This document shows positions 1 to 13,093 of a stretch of DNA of 64,000 nt, piece by piece. The DNA lies in assembly GCF_000219625.1 (NCBI RefSeq), contig NC_018218.1:5022001-5086000 (forward strand), written 5' to 3'. The notes below the pieces were generated by a model. The model was not told the origin of the DNA and ran no database searches. It saw only the letters and a list, made by a program, of their open reading frames with translations. Each line of letters opens with the position of its first letter. Position 1 is the stretch's first letter. This stretch comes from Zymoseptoria tritici IPO323 (Eukaryota; Ascomycota; Dothideomycetes; Mycosphaerellales; Mycosphaerellaceae). A program made the translations under genes and the position numbers.

Positions 1-774
1 CGTCTATTCAGCTCCTCTCTCTGCCACACCTGCCGACAGCGCCTCCTGCCCGCACACACAACTCTCCGCGCCGCAGCCTTCAGCACGACAACACCACTCC
101 TCCGCGACGATGATGCTCTCGCAGGCCTCGCAGCCATCGGTCAGCGTTCCCGTGGCGCAGCTACTACGAATAACACTCGAACAGCGCCGCGCAGCGCTGC
201 TCCACGATCTTTTCCACCCAGCGGACGGACTGGCGAAGGTCCCTCGATATCCGACATCTTGGACGAGACACCAGGCTCTCTGTTCTCGAGCGACTACATG
301 GACAACCTCAGCAGTAGCGGAGCCGAAGAACTTCCTCATCGCCTGCACATCTATGCTACGAAACATAACACACATATGACTCTGGTACAACCGCAGCGAC
401 CTGCAACACAGACCCCTTCATCTGGAATCTCTGCTGCGTCCGCGTCTGCAGCGGACATGAACAAGAAGATTGACGTCCTTCTGTCATTATCGGCGGGCAA
501 CATTGGCTTCCGCAAAGCTGGAAGAGGCAGCTATGATGCAGCGTACCAACTTGCGGCGTTCGTGTTGAAGCAGATTCAAGAGAAGGGAATGCTGGTTGGA
601 CACACCAAGCTCGAGGTCGTGCTGAGAGGATTCGGAGCGGGCAGAGAGGCATGTACGAAGGCATTGTTGGGAGCAGAGGGAAGCATGATTCGCGGAAGGA
701 TAGTGAGAGTGGTCGATGCGACGAGATTGAAGCAGGGTGGGCCAAGGAGTAAGAAGCCGAGAAGATTGGGTTGA
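1..774 (+). CDS. MRPS18: Mitochondrial small-subunit ribosomal protein uS11m, 5' partial
   Basis: The frame is open from base 1 to TGA at 772-774, so the start codon lies before the window. The visible protein starts with an Arg/Ser/Ala-rich, acid-poor stretch containing a Cys pair and 'AFSTT', as expected of a mitochondrial targeting sequence. The C-terminal 110 residues carry the bacterial S11 signature: 'YDAAYQLAAFVLKQI', 'LEVVLRGFGAGREA', 'GRIVRVVDATRL' and a basic tail 'GPRSKKPRRL'. By family knowledge it binds the small-subunit rRNA at the platform of the mitoribosome; yeast MRPS18 is the S11 homologue. A first ATG at 298 would drop the targeting region, so I prefer the upstream reading. 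Upstream introns cannot be judged. Confidence 0.9.
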   Translation, partial: RLFSSSLCHTCRQRLLPAHTTLRAAAFSTTTPLLRDDDALAGLAAIGQRSRGAATTNNTRTAPRSAAPRSFPPSGRTGEGPSISDILDETPGSLFSSDYMDNLSSSGAEELPHRLHIYATKHNTHMTLVQPQRPATQTPSSGISAASASAADMNKKIDVLLSLSAGNIGFRKAGRGSYDAAYQLAAFVLKQIQEKGMLVGHTKLEVVLRGFGAGREACTKALLGAEGSMIRGRIVRVVDATRLKQGGPRSKKPRRLG

Positions 775-956
775 ACGAGTTGTGCTTGGATCGTGTGGCC
801 GATTCGCAGAACATTTCACATAATGATTCCCTTCGACGGGTGTGAATACACAGCCTCACAACGTCTGGTCTCCCTGGACTTATGCGAAAGCTTCCATCTC
901 GTCTGCAAGGATAATCCCCTGTAGCAATACCGAGAATATCCGGTCTTTCTCGAGCA

Positions 957-963
957 TATAAAG
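957..963 (+). promoter_or_regulatory. TATA box (TATAAAG) of the defensin-like gene
   Basis: TATAAAG lies 72 nt before the ATG at 1035, a normal distance for a filamentous fungus, and is followed by a pyrimidine/adenine-rich leader. Confidence 0.5.
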
Positions 964-1034
964 GCCGCGAGCCACCCGTCCAGACAATCTTCCCTTTTCC
1001 CAACAACAGATCCAACTCAAAAAGCTCAAGCAAC

Positions 1035-1323
1035 ATGCAGGTCCACACCATCATCGCCGCCGTCTTCGTCGGCCTCCTCACTCCAATGGTCGCAGTATGG
1101 CCTCCCTTCTCCCTCCCTTCCCTTTCGACCGATTTACCGTCTGCTAACGCGAATCTCGTGTGTCAATAGGGCATTCAATGCTGGGAGTCCGGAGACTGGT
1201 GCAAGTATCATTGCGACAACCAAAACACCGAGTGGTGAGTGTTTCCTGTCGTCCGTCAGAGCATTACGTCGTATGTCCTGACATGCGACCGCGCACAGCT
1301 ACGGTGGGCAGTGCACTTGTTAG
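1035..1323 (+). CDS. Small secreted six-cysteine protein with the CS-alpha-beta (defensin) cysteine spacing
   Basis: Three exons (1035-1094, 1170-1234, 1299-1323) join in frame to 49 codons. Intron 1 (75 nt) has a CTAAC branch-like site, and intron 2 (64 nt) starts GTGAGT. Residues 1-20 are a signal peptide (hydrophobic core 'IIAAVFVGLL'). The mature part of about 29 residues has six Cys spaced C-x6-C-x3-C-x6-C-x4-C-x-C. The CxxxC plus terminal CxC pair is the arrangement of cysteine-stabilised alpha-beta peptides such as fungal and insect defensins. By inference it is a secreted antimicrobial or effector-type peptide; no target is visible. Neither splice site pair is supported by transcripts, but both introns are needed to bring all six Cys into one frame. 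Confidence 0.6.
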
Positions 1324-1615
1324 ACACTGGACCGCAACGATGGCCGCTCAGGGCGGATGTGCACCCTCCGAACCAAAGACAGGAGAGTGGCGGCTTTGGC
1401 AGAGGACGACATGACCGAGTCGGACTCAACAGCGCTCTGTGTGCTATCGCTTGGGACGTGGATGTGACAAGCTGAACGGGTGTGGGCAATATGCGACGTA
1501 CAACTTGCACGACAACATTTCCGACATATCAGTATACTGTACAATTGGAGACCGATCATGCTTCTATCTTACAAGGCACCACGGCAGCCCAATCAAATGC
1601 CACGCTCAACTTGTT

Positions 1616-3178
1616 TCATCGACACTCCTCACAAAACCACTCCTTCTCCTCAGGAGCCTCCTCGATATCCAGACACTCGAAATGGAACCACTCCCGCTTG
1701 CAGTCCTTCCCATCACATGCCAGCATACGTCCAGAAGAGGTCGACTCGCAGAAGCAGTACTTCACATCTCGGGTGTCTTTCGTACCTGCGCTTTGTCGTG
1801 ATCGCTTCTGCTGCTTCGCTGGTGGAGCAGCTTCATCCGCATCTTCGCCTTCTGCAGCCGAGTCACGACTCCGCTTACGAGGCGACGACTGCATCGGCGT
1901 CTGCTCCTCTCCCTCCAACTTCTCATCCTCCTCAACCTCATCCTCTTCCTTCTCCCCATCAAGCCGCTTCTCCTCCTCCTCACTCATCGTCCCACCGACC
2001 GGATCCTCCAACGCCGTCAAAACCTTCCCCGTACCCTGCCAATCGCCCTCCTCCGTCTCCTTGATCTTCTCATCCACCCAGCCTTCCGTATAACTCCCTC
2101 CAAAATCAATAATCCACACCTTGTCATCTTTATCCACCATGAAATTATCACCCTTCGCGTCACCCCAGACGATACCATTCTCGTGGAGGACTTCGACCAT
2201 GCGTTCTGCGTCTTTGGCCCATTGCTTGCGTTTGTGTTCTGGAGTCGAAGGGTCGAGGAGGCGGGTTAAAGGTGTTGGGTCGGCGATGGGAGAGAGGAGG
2301 ATGGCGGCGATGTGTTTATGCTCGATCGTTGAGGAGTCGGAGGATGATGAGGAGAAGTAAACGAGGCCTTTGAGTTGAGGACAGCGGAAGTCGTCGCGAG
2401 AGTGGAGGTCTTTCTTCGCGATGGTGTTCATGATGTCGATTTCGCGGATTGTTGGACCGGGTTGGGTTGGATCTACGGGTTTGAGGAAGTAGGTTTCGTT
2501 GTTGTCGTTGTGGGAGACGAGGATGGGGTGGTAGGGAGCTGGATCGGAGGCACAGGAGAGGACTGTGAGGTCGGAGGCGCTGAACTGAGGGATGGAGAGA
2601 TTGAGGGTTTTCTTGGGGAGTGAGATGGTTGGGATGAGGATTTCGTTCATGCGTTCGGTGAGGGATTTTGGAGGAGACTGGTTTTCTTGGACTTGAAGCT
2701 TTCCCGAGGATGTGGAGAGGTTGTAGTAGTGTATCGGGCTGTAGTACCAGTCTTGTACAGTTGGCTTCGATCCAGATGGCTTGGAGAGTATGTGTTCGGA
2801 AAGTGGTGTGAGGATCCGTCGATGCAACGCGTTGGTATGCTTTGAGCTACCGTCCTCATCCTCCGGCTTCTGTTCAGTTTCGGGAGACGAGACATCAACG
2901 GCGCTGTCTTGCTTCTCCGAGTCTTGGTCGCTGTCGTCCTCGTTGCCGCTTTGCGTCGTCTCTTCTTGCTCTTCGCCGTCCTGATCCGCAGCTTTCGCCC
3001 TCTTCAACAGCCTCCTGTACCTTCGCTGAATGACCTTCCCTTCCTTCGATCGATCCTGGAGCTGTTTCGGGTCGACCGTAACGTGGAATCGCTCATCGTT
3101 CGCAAGTACAGTCAATGAACAGCCATTGTCGTTGTCGAAGCAAAAGTTGAGTACTTCGTACTCTGGAAGCTTGACCAT
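1616..3178 (-). CDS. Protein kinase-like domain fused to a C-terminal PHD finger
   Basis: Single exon, 520 codons. Residues 1-110 form a charged, acidic, probably disordered region. A kinase-like fold follows: a candidate ATP lysine in 'YFLK', a catalytic loop 'VWGDAKGDNF' (Asp near 340, Asn five residues later) and 'IDFGG' (Asp near 358). The HRD histidine is replaced and no glycine-rich loop is evident, so activity is uncertain. An acidic linker and a basic nuclear-localisation-like stretch ('SPRKRSR', 'KQQKRSR') lead to residues 473-520, a C4HC3 PHD finger ('YCFCES', 'MLACDG', 'WFHFECL', 'WFCEECR'). The finger resembles those of ING proteins, which read methylated H3K4. By inference it is a nuclear chromatin-associated kinase-like protein. 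Confidence 0.75.
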   Translation of the reverse strand: MVKLPEYEVLNFCFDNDNGCSLTVLANDERFHVTVDPKQLQDRSKEGKVIQRRYRRLLKRAKAADQDGEEQEETTQSGNEDDSDQDSEKQDSAVDVSSPETEQKPEDEDGSSKHTNALHRRILTPLSEHILSKPSGSKPTVQDWYYSPIHYYNLSTSSGKLQVQENQSPPKSLTERMNEILIPTISLPKKTLNLSIPQFSASDLTVLSCASDPAPYHPILVSHNDNNETYFLKPVDPTQPGPTIREIDIMNTIAKKDLHSRDDFRCPQLKGLVYFSSSSSDSSTIEHKHIAAILLSPIADPTPLTRLLDPSTPEHKRKQWAKDAERMVEVLHENGIVWGDAKGDNFMVDKDDKVWIIDFGGSYTEGWVDEKIKETEEGDWQGTGKVLTALEDPVGGTMSEEEEKRLDGEKEEDEVEEDEKLEGEEQTPMQSSPRKRSRDSAAEGEDADEAAPPAKQQKRSRQSAGTKDTRDVKYCFCESTSSGRMLACDGKDCKREWFHFECLDIEEAPEEKEWFCEECR

Positions 3179-4168
3179 CTTGACGGCTTCTCACAAGGCG
3201 ACCGAGCGGGCCAAAGAAACGTATGGCAATAGCAACACGAGGAAGAGAGTTCGCGCAAAGAAACAACCACTTACATCTTCTCGGGACCTATATTGCTCTC
3301 CCCGACCTCTGCCATGCTAGTCAGGGTATAGCTCGATGGCGATGGCACCAGCATGCAATCGTTGCTCCATATACTTTGGGATTCTTGCATCACCACTTTC
3401 TATCAGGGGAAGCGGTGATGATGTCCCGAATTTTGGAGGACGATCTGGCGCTAAGATCGGCGCTAGTGCTAGTGCAACGTGACGCGAGATCGCATTGCAT
3501 CGTCGTACCTGCGTCCGCATGCGTCTTCTAGACGTCACCTTCTTGCTTGGGAGGATCCTCGTTTCTTTGCGACTCACTCGACTCGGCTTGGGATCAATGC
3601 GCTTCGCTACTTGCGATTCACGAGTCCCTGCACGCTGACTCCGACCGGGCGCATACAGATGATGACATCGAAAGCAAGAATCGGGCAGCCTGGCCCCGTC
3701 AAGTGTACCACGGTCGATCCCCTGCAATCCGTGCTAATGGAAGCTCGAAGAAATGGCGATACTTTGCGCGAATAACCCGGAACGGCGCGTGTAATATCCA
3801 AGAATGCCGCTGCGCCCGTCCTGTCGGGGATCAGCCTTGTGTATTGTTCCCACACAGAACTGCACACGCCTGATGTCAAGCAAAGCGTCCAGATTCCCTA
3901 ACCTCTTCGTTCGCTTCGATCCGCTGCGGTCACGACAGAGATTACCGGTGCGCCCTCTTGTCAGGGATTGATCTCCCAACACGAGTCCGACGTGAAGGAA
4001 TAGCGTCCGCTTCAATCCGCCGCCGATGGGACACATGCGGCTACATATATGCTCAGACTGACCTCTTCTTTTACCATTCACCAAGCCGCTTCACTCCGTC
4101 CCAAGTGCTTCGATCAACATCAACGACATCCAACACACCATTCTTCTTACGAACAAGCGACCAAAAAC
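3179..4168. other. Intergenic, no gene supported
   Basis: Short overlapping frames on both strands only, without recognisable domains or convincing splice structure. The last 100 bases contain an AT-rich TATATATG-like stretch that could serve the small gene that follows. Confidence 0.5.
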
Positions 4169-4330
4169 ATGAAGATCTCGACTCTCCTCGATTCGGCCTT
4201 TCTCGCTTGCTGCGCTTGCGCAAACCCAGCGCCCGACCCGACTGCTGGTACTACTGCCGGCAAATGTGTTTGCTTACGACTGCGTATGCCCACCTCTGAA
4301 CCTCGCAGTCGTGGGATTATGTGGGATTGA
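4169..4330 (+). CDS. Possible very small secreted protein, uncertain
   Basis: ATG at 4169 opens a 53-codon frame ending in TGA at 4328-4330. It starts with a basic-hydrophobic stretch like a signal peptide ('MKISTLLDSAF'), then 'CCACANPAPDPTAGTTAG' and 'KCVC'. The C-terminal part is low in complexity of pattern and may be intron read-through; I could not find a splice pair that improves it. It lies among other small secreted genes (1.0 and 4.9 kb), which is the main reason to list it. Confidence 0.25.
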   Translation: MKISTLLDSAFLACCACANPAPDPTAGTTAGKCVCLRLRMPTSEPRSRGIMWD

Positions 4331-4915
4331 CTTTTGTGCACGGTGCGACCACCCTGCTCATGGTGGTTGGGCTTAGGATCAGGTCTGACTGAGCATCAGA
4401 TTTTCGCGGGATGAGACCCGGCGACAAGTCCTGGGCTCCGGATCGTCAGGTCGTACGTACTCAGCAGCTCTCATCTGCAGGTCCTCATCGAGTCGCACAT
4501 GGAGCGATATCACGGCAGAGGAGGTTGGCTCGCCATGGGAACGCCCTTTGTGTCAATAATGGTAGCATGTATGCAGTTTCGGCGAGGAGGTCAGAACTTT
4601 GGAAGTGAGCTTACCCGAAGCTCCTGGTTTTCCACGCTCGATCGTCAGCAGCTCTCCTTCTGTCGCATCGATGCAAAGCATCTCCTATTCCAGGAACACA
4701 TTCACCGCTCTGGGCATGCTCCGGTGCTTACATTGTGGTCCAGGATCGGCAAATGAAATCCCTGTTGAAGTAGAACTATCCGAAGCTCACGATATCGCAC
4801 TCTCACCTCAGCAGCCCGTACCTCTACATAAGTGCCCTCTCTTCCTCATCTTTATTGATTGCTACTCAATCCCAATCGCCAAAGCCAACTCATCTTGGAC
4901 AACAACATCGCCATC
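4331..4915. other. Intergenic, upstream region of the 4.9-kb secreted peptide gene
   Basis: No coding signal seen. A TACATAAG sequence near 4825 and a following CT-rich stretch are compatible with a core promoter for the gene starting at 4916. Confidence 0.4.
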
Positions 4916-5228
4916 ATGAAGCTCCTCAATCTCGCCTTCGGCTTCTCACTCCTGGCCATAGCCACGGCTCACCCATCCGACACTCTCCCAAAGCGAGGCA
5001 CGCAGGTCAATCCGTACGACTGCAACGGCTCCGGCTCCTCGACCAACTGTCCCAACAGCATGGACTTCTGCCAGGGCACCTGCGGCAACGGCAATGTCTG
5101 GTACGGCAACTGCAAGGCGCCCGTTCCGTAAGTCGATCCAGCGCGACCCCCTGGAGTCGGGTCGTCGGAGATGAAAGCTTACTTGTTGTCCCTCTCGCAG
5201 CCCAAGCACCAAGTGGACTTGCAAGTAG
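4916..5228 (+). CDS. Small secreted six-cysteine protein with a Kex2-type pro-region
   Basis: Two exons (4916-5127 and 5201-5228) join in frame to 79 codons. The 73-nt intron starts GTAAGT and ends CTCGCAG. Residues 1-18 are a signal peptide ('LLNLAFGFSLLAIATA'). A short pro-segment ends in the dibasic 'LPKR', a Kex2 cleavage site. The mature ~50 residues hold six Cys spaced C-x8-C-x6-C-x3-C-x10-C-x11-C, the last supplied by exon 2. I do not recognise a family; Gly, Asn and Ser are abundant. Small size, secretion, Kex2 processing and paired Cys are typical of fungal effector-like or antimicrobial proteins, which is inference only. Without splicing the frame stops right after the donor, losing the sixth Cys. 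Confidence 0.65.
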
Positions 5229-5949
5229 ACATCCGCGGATGTCTTGTGTCGCTGTGCGACTTGGGATGGATCTAGACTGGTTGCTCGGTATGTTGCGAGC
5301 TACGACCGTTCGATCTTGTGCTATTTGCTGATCGACCACAGGCGATAAAGGACGGCTTTCCTGGATCCTCTTGAAAGCCCTCGTCCATACCATCCAACGA
5401 TTTCACATTGAGCGGCATGATGGGGGAGATGCTGGGTCGATGTCGGGAACACCTCTTTGATCATGTATGACGTTTCGGCAAGCACATCACTGGCAGGGCG
5501 CGACTGAATTTCTCTTCGCAACTAATTCTTTTGGACCGCAACTTTTTAATACATCAGCTCGAGGAGCATTGCAGCGTCTGAATCGACATTGTTGTCAACT
5601 TGTTGCTTCGAGTACCATGGATTATGTGCGAATCGACTGACCTTGTATCGGACCATGCCCAAAGGACAATGCCCCATCCGGAGTTATCGAATCATCGGTC
5701 CGGCACTCACTGTGAAGACAAGAAGTCACAAAACAGAGCTCATGTCTCAGCATGTAGGCAACCTGTATTCGCAGCAGCTGAACGTGATTGATCATTGAGG
5801 AGTTGACATTGATGATATGAACATAGGAGAGACTGTCCAAGGCCGGGTCGTTGCAGGAATCCCTCGCAGTACCTTGTCACATGGATCTCCTCTCACAAGG
5901 ACCAAACCCGCAAATTTGTTGCCGTCCCTCGATCGACCTCCATCATGAC
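5229..5949. other. Intergenic, nothing recognised
   Basis: This is the convergent gap between the secreted peptide gene and the catalase-peroxidase. No reading frame with domain or splice support was found. Confidence 0.5.
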
Positions 5950-8585
<2,636 letters not shown>

Positions 8586-9748
8586 CTTGAAGTTGACGAG
8601 CTGATTGACGAATGCGTAAACAGTTCTTCGCTCGCACGACGGGTTGAAGCAGAAGTATGGCAGTTGGGGTCCGAGATGGTATTAAATCACGCGGTCGACT
8701 CCACATCCATCTTGGATCACAACGGATGCCGGGCGGGCTCCGAGTATCATCCATAAACCCCATCATGGCCTCCATGGATGTGCCGCTCGCGGTGGTGCGG
8801 CGCAGTTGGAAGAACGACGCATGGGTTCGAGATTGCGAACACGCGTGCCGACATGGTTGTTTGCGCTAGAGACACGGAGAAGCTCCATGTATATGGCCAC
8901 CCCGGACTGTCGCACAGCCTGTGGCCCAATCGACGGCCTTTCCGTATGGTCATGCACAAATCATTGACTTGACATTCGCTCGGAAGTGGCGGAATCTCGT
9001 TCGAGGTCCGCCTACTCTCGCCCGTGTTCGGCGCATTTGACGGTCATCACTAATCTATTGCAGTCGCTTCTGCAAGGGCAGTGCTATGGCTCATTGCTTG
9101 TCGCAGAGGCGAGACCCCGAGAGGGCCGTTGAATGGATTGAACGCTCTTGATGGAAATTGGAGTGTACTCTTTCATTGTCTCGGCGCAAAGGAAAGGTGG
9201 AGTGCTCTGCTGCTGCCAAGATCGCACGACCTGGGTGAGCTGGTCAAGGGGGGATGCCTGCAAATGCGGCATTGGCGAATCAGCTGGCGGTGATGTTCGC
9301 GGTCAGCATCAGGCATAGTGGCTGCCACAGTTGTGCCAATGCGCCGGCATGTTTCCATCAATGGAATCCAGTCGTGATTTGTCATAATTCACCGAGAAAG
9401 AGGAGTCAAGGACCAGGGTGGTTGTTGTCGGTAGTTCTCTTCGCTTCACGAGAAGAGACACGACGTTCTGGCCAGTTCTGCGCGCTCTCGGAGATGGCTC
9501 CGTGCCCGTATTGGCCTCTGGAATTACCTCACCGGCATAGCGCTAGGTGACCGCCACTCAACTCGTCTTGGCTGTGGAATCATTACGGACGATCCTGCAT
9601 AGTGACGATCTGAATGGCAGTGAAGTTGAAGAGGCTAATAGCAACGAGAAAGGATCGTGATGGAAACCTCATCAAAGCCCGAACATGGAACCAACTCGAC
9701 AATGGTCCTTCTCTAACGCTGACCGTCGTGCCTAGAAATCGATCTCGA
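8586..9748. other. Intergenic, upstream region of the catalase-peroxidase gene
   Basis: No supported gene. The CDS-proximal part on the minus strand presumably contains the katG promoter. I saw no clear TATA box or repeat. Confidence 0.4.
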
Positions 9749-10618
9749 TCACGCTGTGCAGCCCTGGTTGTCACAATTTTCATCTTCTTCGTCGCCAGCC
9801 TGCGGAGCCACGTAGTCTGTGTCACAAATGACCGACCACAGTACTTCGTTCGCAAGCCAGGAAAAGCTGCAACAGCCATTAGTACGTCGTTCCGTGTGAA
9901 CGCAGGGCACTTTTCCCATACCTATCCGCATTGCGAGTCGCTTTCTCCTTGTGTAGGGGCAGGAGATCGCAACGACGTTGTTGTATCCTTTGCCAATTCC
10001 GCCGTGACCGAACCCGGCACGTGGGCAGATGATCATCTTGAGGCTGTCAGTGATGTGTCTTGTCAATGGAGCGATGGACATACCTTGGGCTTATCCGTAT
10101 CTTGATATCTCAGGGCTGCCATCACTCCACGTTTGCACACCAGGTTGGGGTACCTGTTATCCGTGAAGTCGGGCACGACAGTGATATCGGCTTGAAGTAC
10201 CAAAGCTGTTAGAGTCCCGATTGAATAGCAGCAAAGCAGCTCGGCCCTTACCAAGCAATGGATTCCCCGGAGGATGCGAGGGATCGCCTCCGAGAATGGC
10301 ATCGTAGACGTCTGCATGTATCAGTACAGAGCAAACGCGAGCATGTGTGGGAAGGCGCACTGTCCACCATCTTTCGGTCGACTGGGTTGAAATAGTGCTC
10401 AAAGATCTGTCCCACTTTCGTCGCCGTGGCAGGAGATCGGACATAGCCGGCAAGCTCCATGGCGTCGGCGAAAGCGTCCGTCAGCTGCTGGGTTTGTTGT
10501 GCTGTGAAGCCGGACAACGTTTCTCGAGGACACGAGTCGGTATCTGCGGCGCAGGTGTGGCCAGGACTCTGGTCGTGAGGAGCTCCGCAAGCGCAAGCAC
10601 TGGAAGGAGGAATTTCAT
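9749..10618 (-). pseudogene. Decayed secreted deuterolysin (M35)-like metallopeptidase gene
   Basis: ATG at 10618 gives a signal peptide ('FLLPVLALAELL') and a short pro-region ending at a Lys-Arg site. About 10511-10520 the frame breaks: the conserved 'SGFTAQQTQQLTDAF' continues in another frame, as if one base were missing. Later exons recoverable by splicing read 'DNVYDAILGGDPS', 'ADITVVPDF', 'MIICPRAGFGHGG', then after another frame change 'ATRNADSFSWLANEVLW' to a stop at 9749. The stretch between 'ISCPYT' and 'NADSF', where relatives carry the zinc-binding HExxH, is missing. The family assignment is from remembered overall pattern and is moderate. One sequencing error could explain the first break but not the lost core. 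Confidence 0.5.
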
Positions 10619-11612
10619 ATTGTCGTGGTTGAAGTTAAGAAGCAAAGATGCGGTGATGACTGGGATGAATTTTGAGGAAGATTGAGATCACATTGAAGCG
10701 ACTCACCGTGTCTTTATATCGCGCATGGTCCCCTTCTTGCATCGAGTTGAGGCGATGTTGGTCAAGGCCAACACTAAATCCGCAAAGGCAATTCTCGATC
10801 CTTTCGCTGCGCCTTGCTTGACCGGACTTGATCCTCGCCGTGCAACGAAGCTTGAGGAAAGCATGGCTCGCACATAGCCGGCTCAGCTCCGACGAAGACT
10901 TGATCGACCCTCTCACTGTAGTCAAGGAGGATTATCCGCACGAGCAGCCACGAGCTCGCGACCGCGGCCGGTCTTGCGGCAGACGAATGGTACATCCTTG
11001 GTTTAGTGGCTGGTGTGGTCGTACGTGGCTTCGTTGGTGGCCGATGAGTGCCCTCAACAGCGTCGATAACTTCTCGCCATCCTCCGACCCTTCAGATGTT
11101 TCAGCGACGTTCAGATGTTGGTCGACTTGGATTGAGGTTGGCAAGGTAAGCATCGTATCATCGTAGCAATTCCCATTGTGGGCTTGTCGCGCATGTGCCG
11201 TCGCGCAGGCGTACCGGACGGCCATCTGTATAGAAGTCTGGCGTCGTGGCAGATGGATTCTGCGTTCTGCATCGACAATAATACGGCCCGGCGGCCTTTG
11301 ATGGAGGCAGTGAGCCACCGCCAGAATGCTTCCTGTGTCACCTGATCGCCGTGGCGACCTGATGCGCTGGCCAGGCTGCTCTTTGGTGCACGGCTGCGTC
11401 AAGTCATGACCGACGAGATGGCCGAGTCGGCGCAGAGGAGAGGAGAGGAATGGCGGAGTCAGGTCATACCAGGTCATAGGGAGAGCGGCAGCTCTTCGGC
11501 GAAATCATTGGCCCGCAGATCCGAACCGAGGGAGACAAGGAGACTCGACACTTCTCACGACAACAACGACGTCGAAACACAATCCTCCAACGCGGTCTAC
11601 ATTCAGGTGTAG
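10619..11612. other. Intergenic; TATAAAG on the minus strand at 10712-10718
   Basis: TATAAAG on the minus strand lies about 95 nt upstream of the ATG of the decayed peptidase, so its promoter is still recognisable. No gene is supported in the rest. A first exon of the following hypothetical gene may hide near 11400-11600, but I could not fix it. Confidence 0.4.
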
Positions 11613-12002
11613 ATACCCAGATATGCTCGGCACAACTTCTTCTGTGACGATACGTCTGACGACGGCCAAGAGGTCAATCTCGACATAGAGAATGCCGGCA
11701 AACGGTCCGGCTTTGTCAATTGCCAGATTGGCGGCGATGATGATCAATACCTGGTGACATTCTATCCGGACACGCCACTCACCTTCGCTAATGAGTTGGT
11801 GCTCGCAACTCGTCGGGATCGACCTCTGAAGCCAGGCCATAGGTATCGATTCGGACTCAGCGGCCTCGACTCCATCTCGAAGTGGATGTGCGGAACAAGA
11901 GAAGATGTCTTGACGGCAGAAAGGAAAGCTTTCGAATACGGCCCTTCGAAGATTACTCTTACCACTGGCGGTGATTTCGAATTCGAGGTGAAGGAGATTT
12001 GA
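11613..12002 (+). CDS. Hypothetical protein, C-terminal exon only
   Basis: Open from the codon after a TAG at 11610-11612 to TGA at 12000-12002, about 129 codons. There is no good in-frame ATG near the start, so it is probably the last exon of a spliced gene. An acceptor CAG at 11618-11620 would fit. The translation is protein-like: 'NFFCDDTSDDGQEV', 'GFVNCQIGGDDDQYLVTFY', 'LKPGHRYRFGLSGLD' and 'KITLTTGGDFEFEVKEI', acidic with beta-strand-like alternation. I do not recognise a family. It could be an intact small gene with an unfound 5' exon, or a relic. Confidence 0.4.
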   Translation: MPRYARHNFFCDDTSDDGQEVNLDIENAGKRSGFVNCQIGGDDDQYLVTFYPDTPLTFANELVLATRRDRPLKPGHRYRFGLSGLDSISKWMCGTREDVLTAERKAFEYGPSKITLTTGGDFEFEVKEI

Positions 12003-13093
12003 TGCTCCGCGCGTCGCCTGTCGACGTTCCCGGGGTGTTGCTCGAGCAGGGAATCGGTTGTTAGGTGCAAGAGTCCTTTCAAAGGCGGTTTCCTCATGTT
12101 TGACTCTGAACGAAGATGTACAAACAACGCAGCTCCAATTGGTCTATGAAGCGAGTAACCGGAACAGGGATCTGAGATTGGCGTGGACTGTATCGGCGGC
12201 ACAGACATTGACAGGATCTTCTATCTCCGAACTACTGTTCAGCCTCAAGTCACAAAGTAGGGAGCAAATCGGTGGCACATTGGCATATGGCGTTCAAACT
12301 CTGGCGAAGGCCTGGATCGAAAGGTCATATTTCCCGCATAGAACAGCGAGGACATTGTTCCGCAGCCGCAAATCGTGCAGAGACCGGCGCCTCGCCGCAC
12401 GATTTTCGCCAACAGACCCAGGAACAGTCCACTGTTCAGTGAACTACGACGATGCTGTTCTGTCCATATGGTCGAGACCCGAGTCGACCTCCGGATTGTC
12501 TGACCTCCCGCGATGCCCCAATTCCAATCTGGACCCGGACCAGACTAGAGTCAATCATGTTCCTGATTCCACTTGGCTCTGCTTCACACGACTGCAGCTA
12601 TCCAGCACAATCCTCACCAGGGGCCTGTAGCCGAGCGTTTGAGTGAGCCACTATGCGCTACACTGGTCTGGGCTGGTCTGGGCGTTTTCCTGATCGAGGC
12701 TTGTTGGTGACAATCGCAGGAAATCTCAGGCAAGATCTGACTTCCACGTGTTGCATGCGTGGCAACATATGGATGGAGAGAACAAATTATGGACAGTCAC
12801 CAGATCTTTGCTTGATCATCACCGTTCGGGTACCGATCAACTAAGTTGCACAACCAGCCATCAGTCCGAGTCCGAATCCTTCAGGATCAGAGGCTCCACA
12901 AGTGCGCATGCAAGGGACTCAATGCAACGGGACCTGCAGTATGCATCGAGAAATTTGCAACGGCTACGATATGGAAAGTGGTCTGATCTTTGGTATCGAT
13001 AACGGATTCGTGTTTATCGAGTTCCTATACCTCTTTTTCTTTCTCCTGCTGTTTCCATCTCTCGTTTCTGGCACCAACATCCTCACATTCATA
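12003..13093. other. Intergenic, upstream region of ERG6
   Basis: No supported gene. The last 80 bases before 13094 are TC-rich, a common context for the 5' leader of strongly expressed fungal genes. Confidence 0.4.

Noticed and set aside
4..390. Minus-strand 128-codon frame over the ribosomal protein gene
   Set aside because: Antisense shadow of the uS11m frame; no protein-like pattern.
356..1081. Minus-strand 241-codon frame
   Set aside because: Overlaps the 3' end of uS11m and the first exon of the defensin-like gene; composition is that of a shadow frame.
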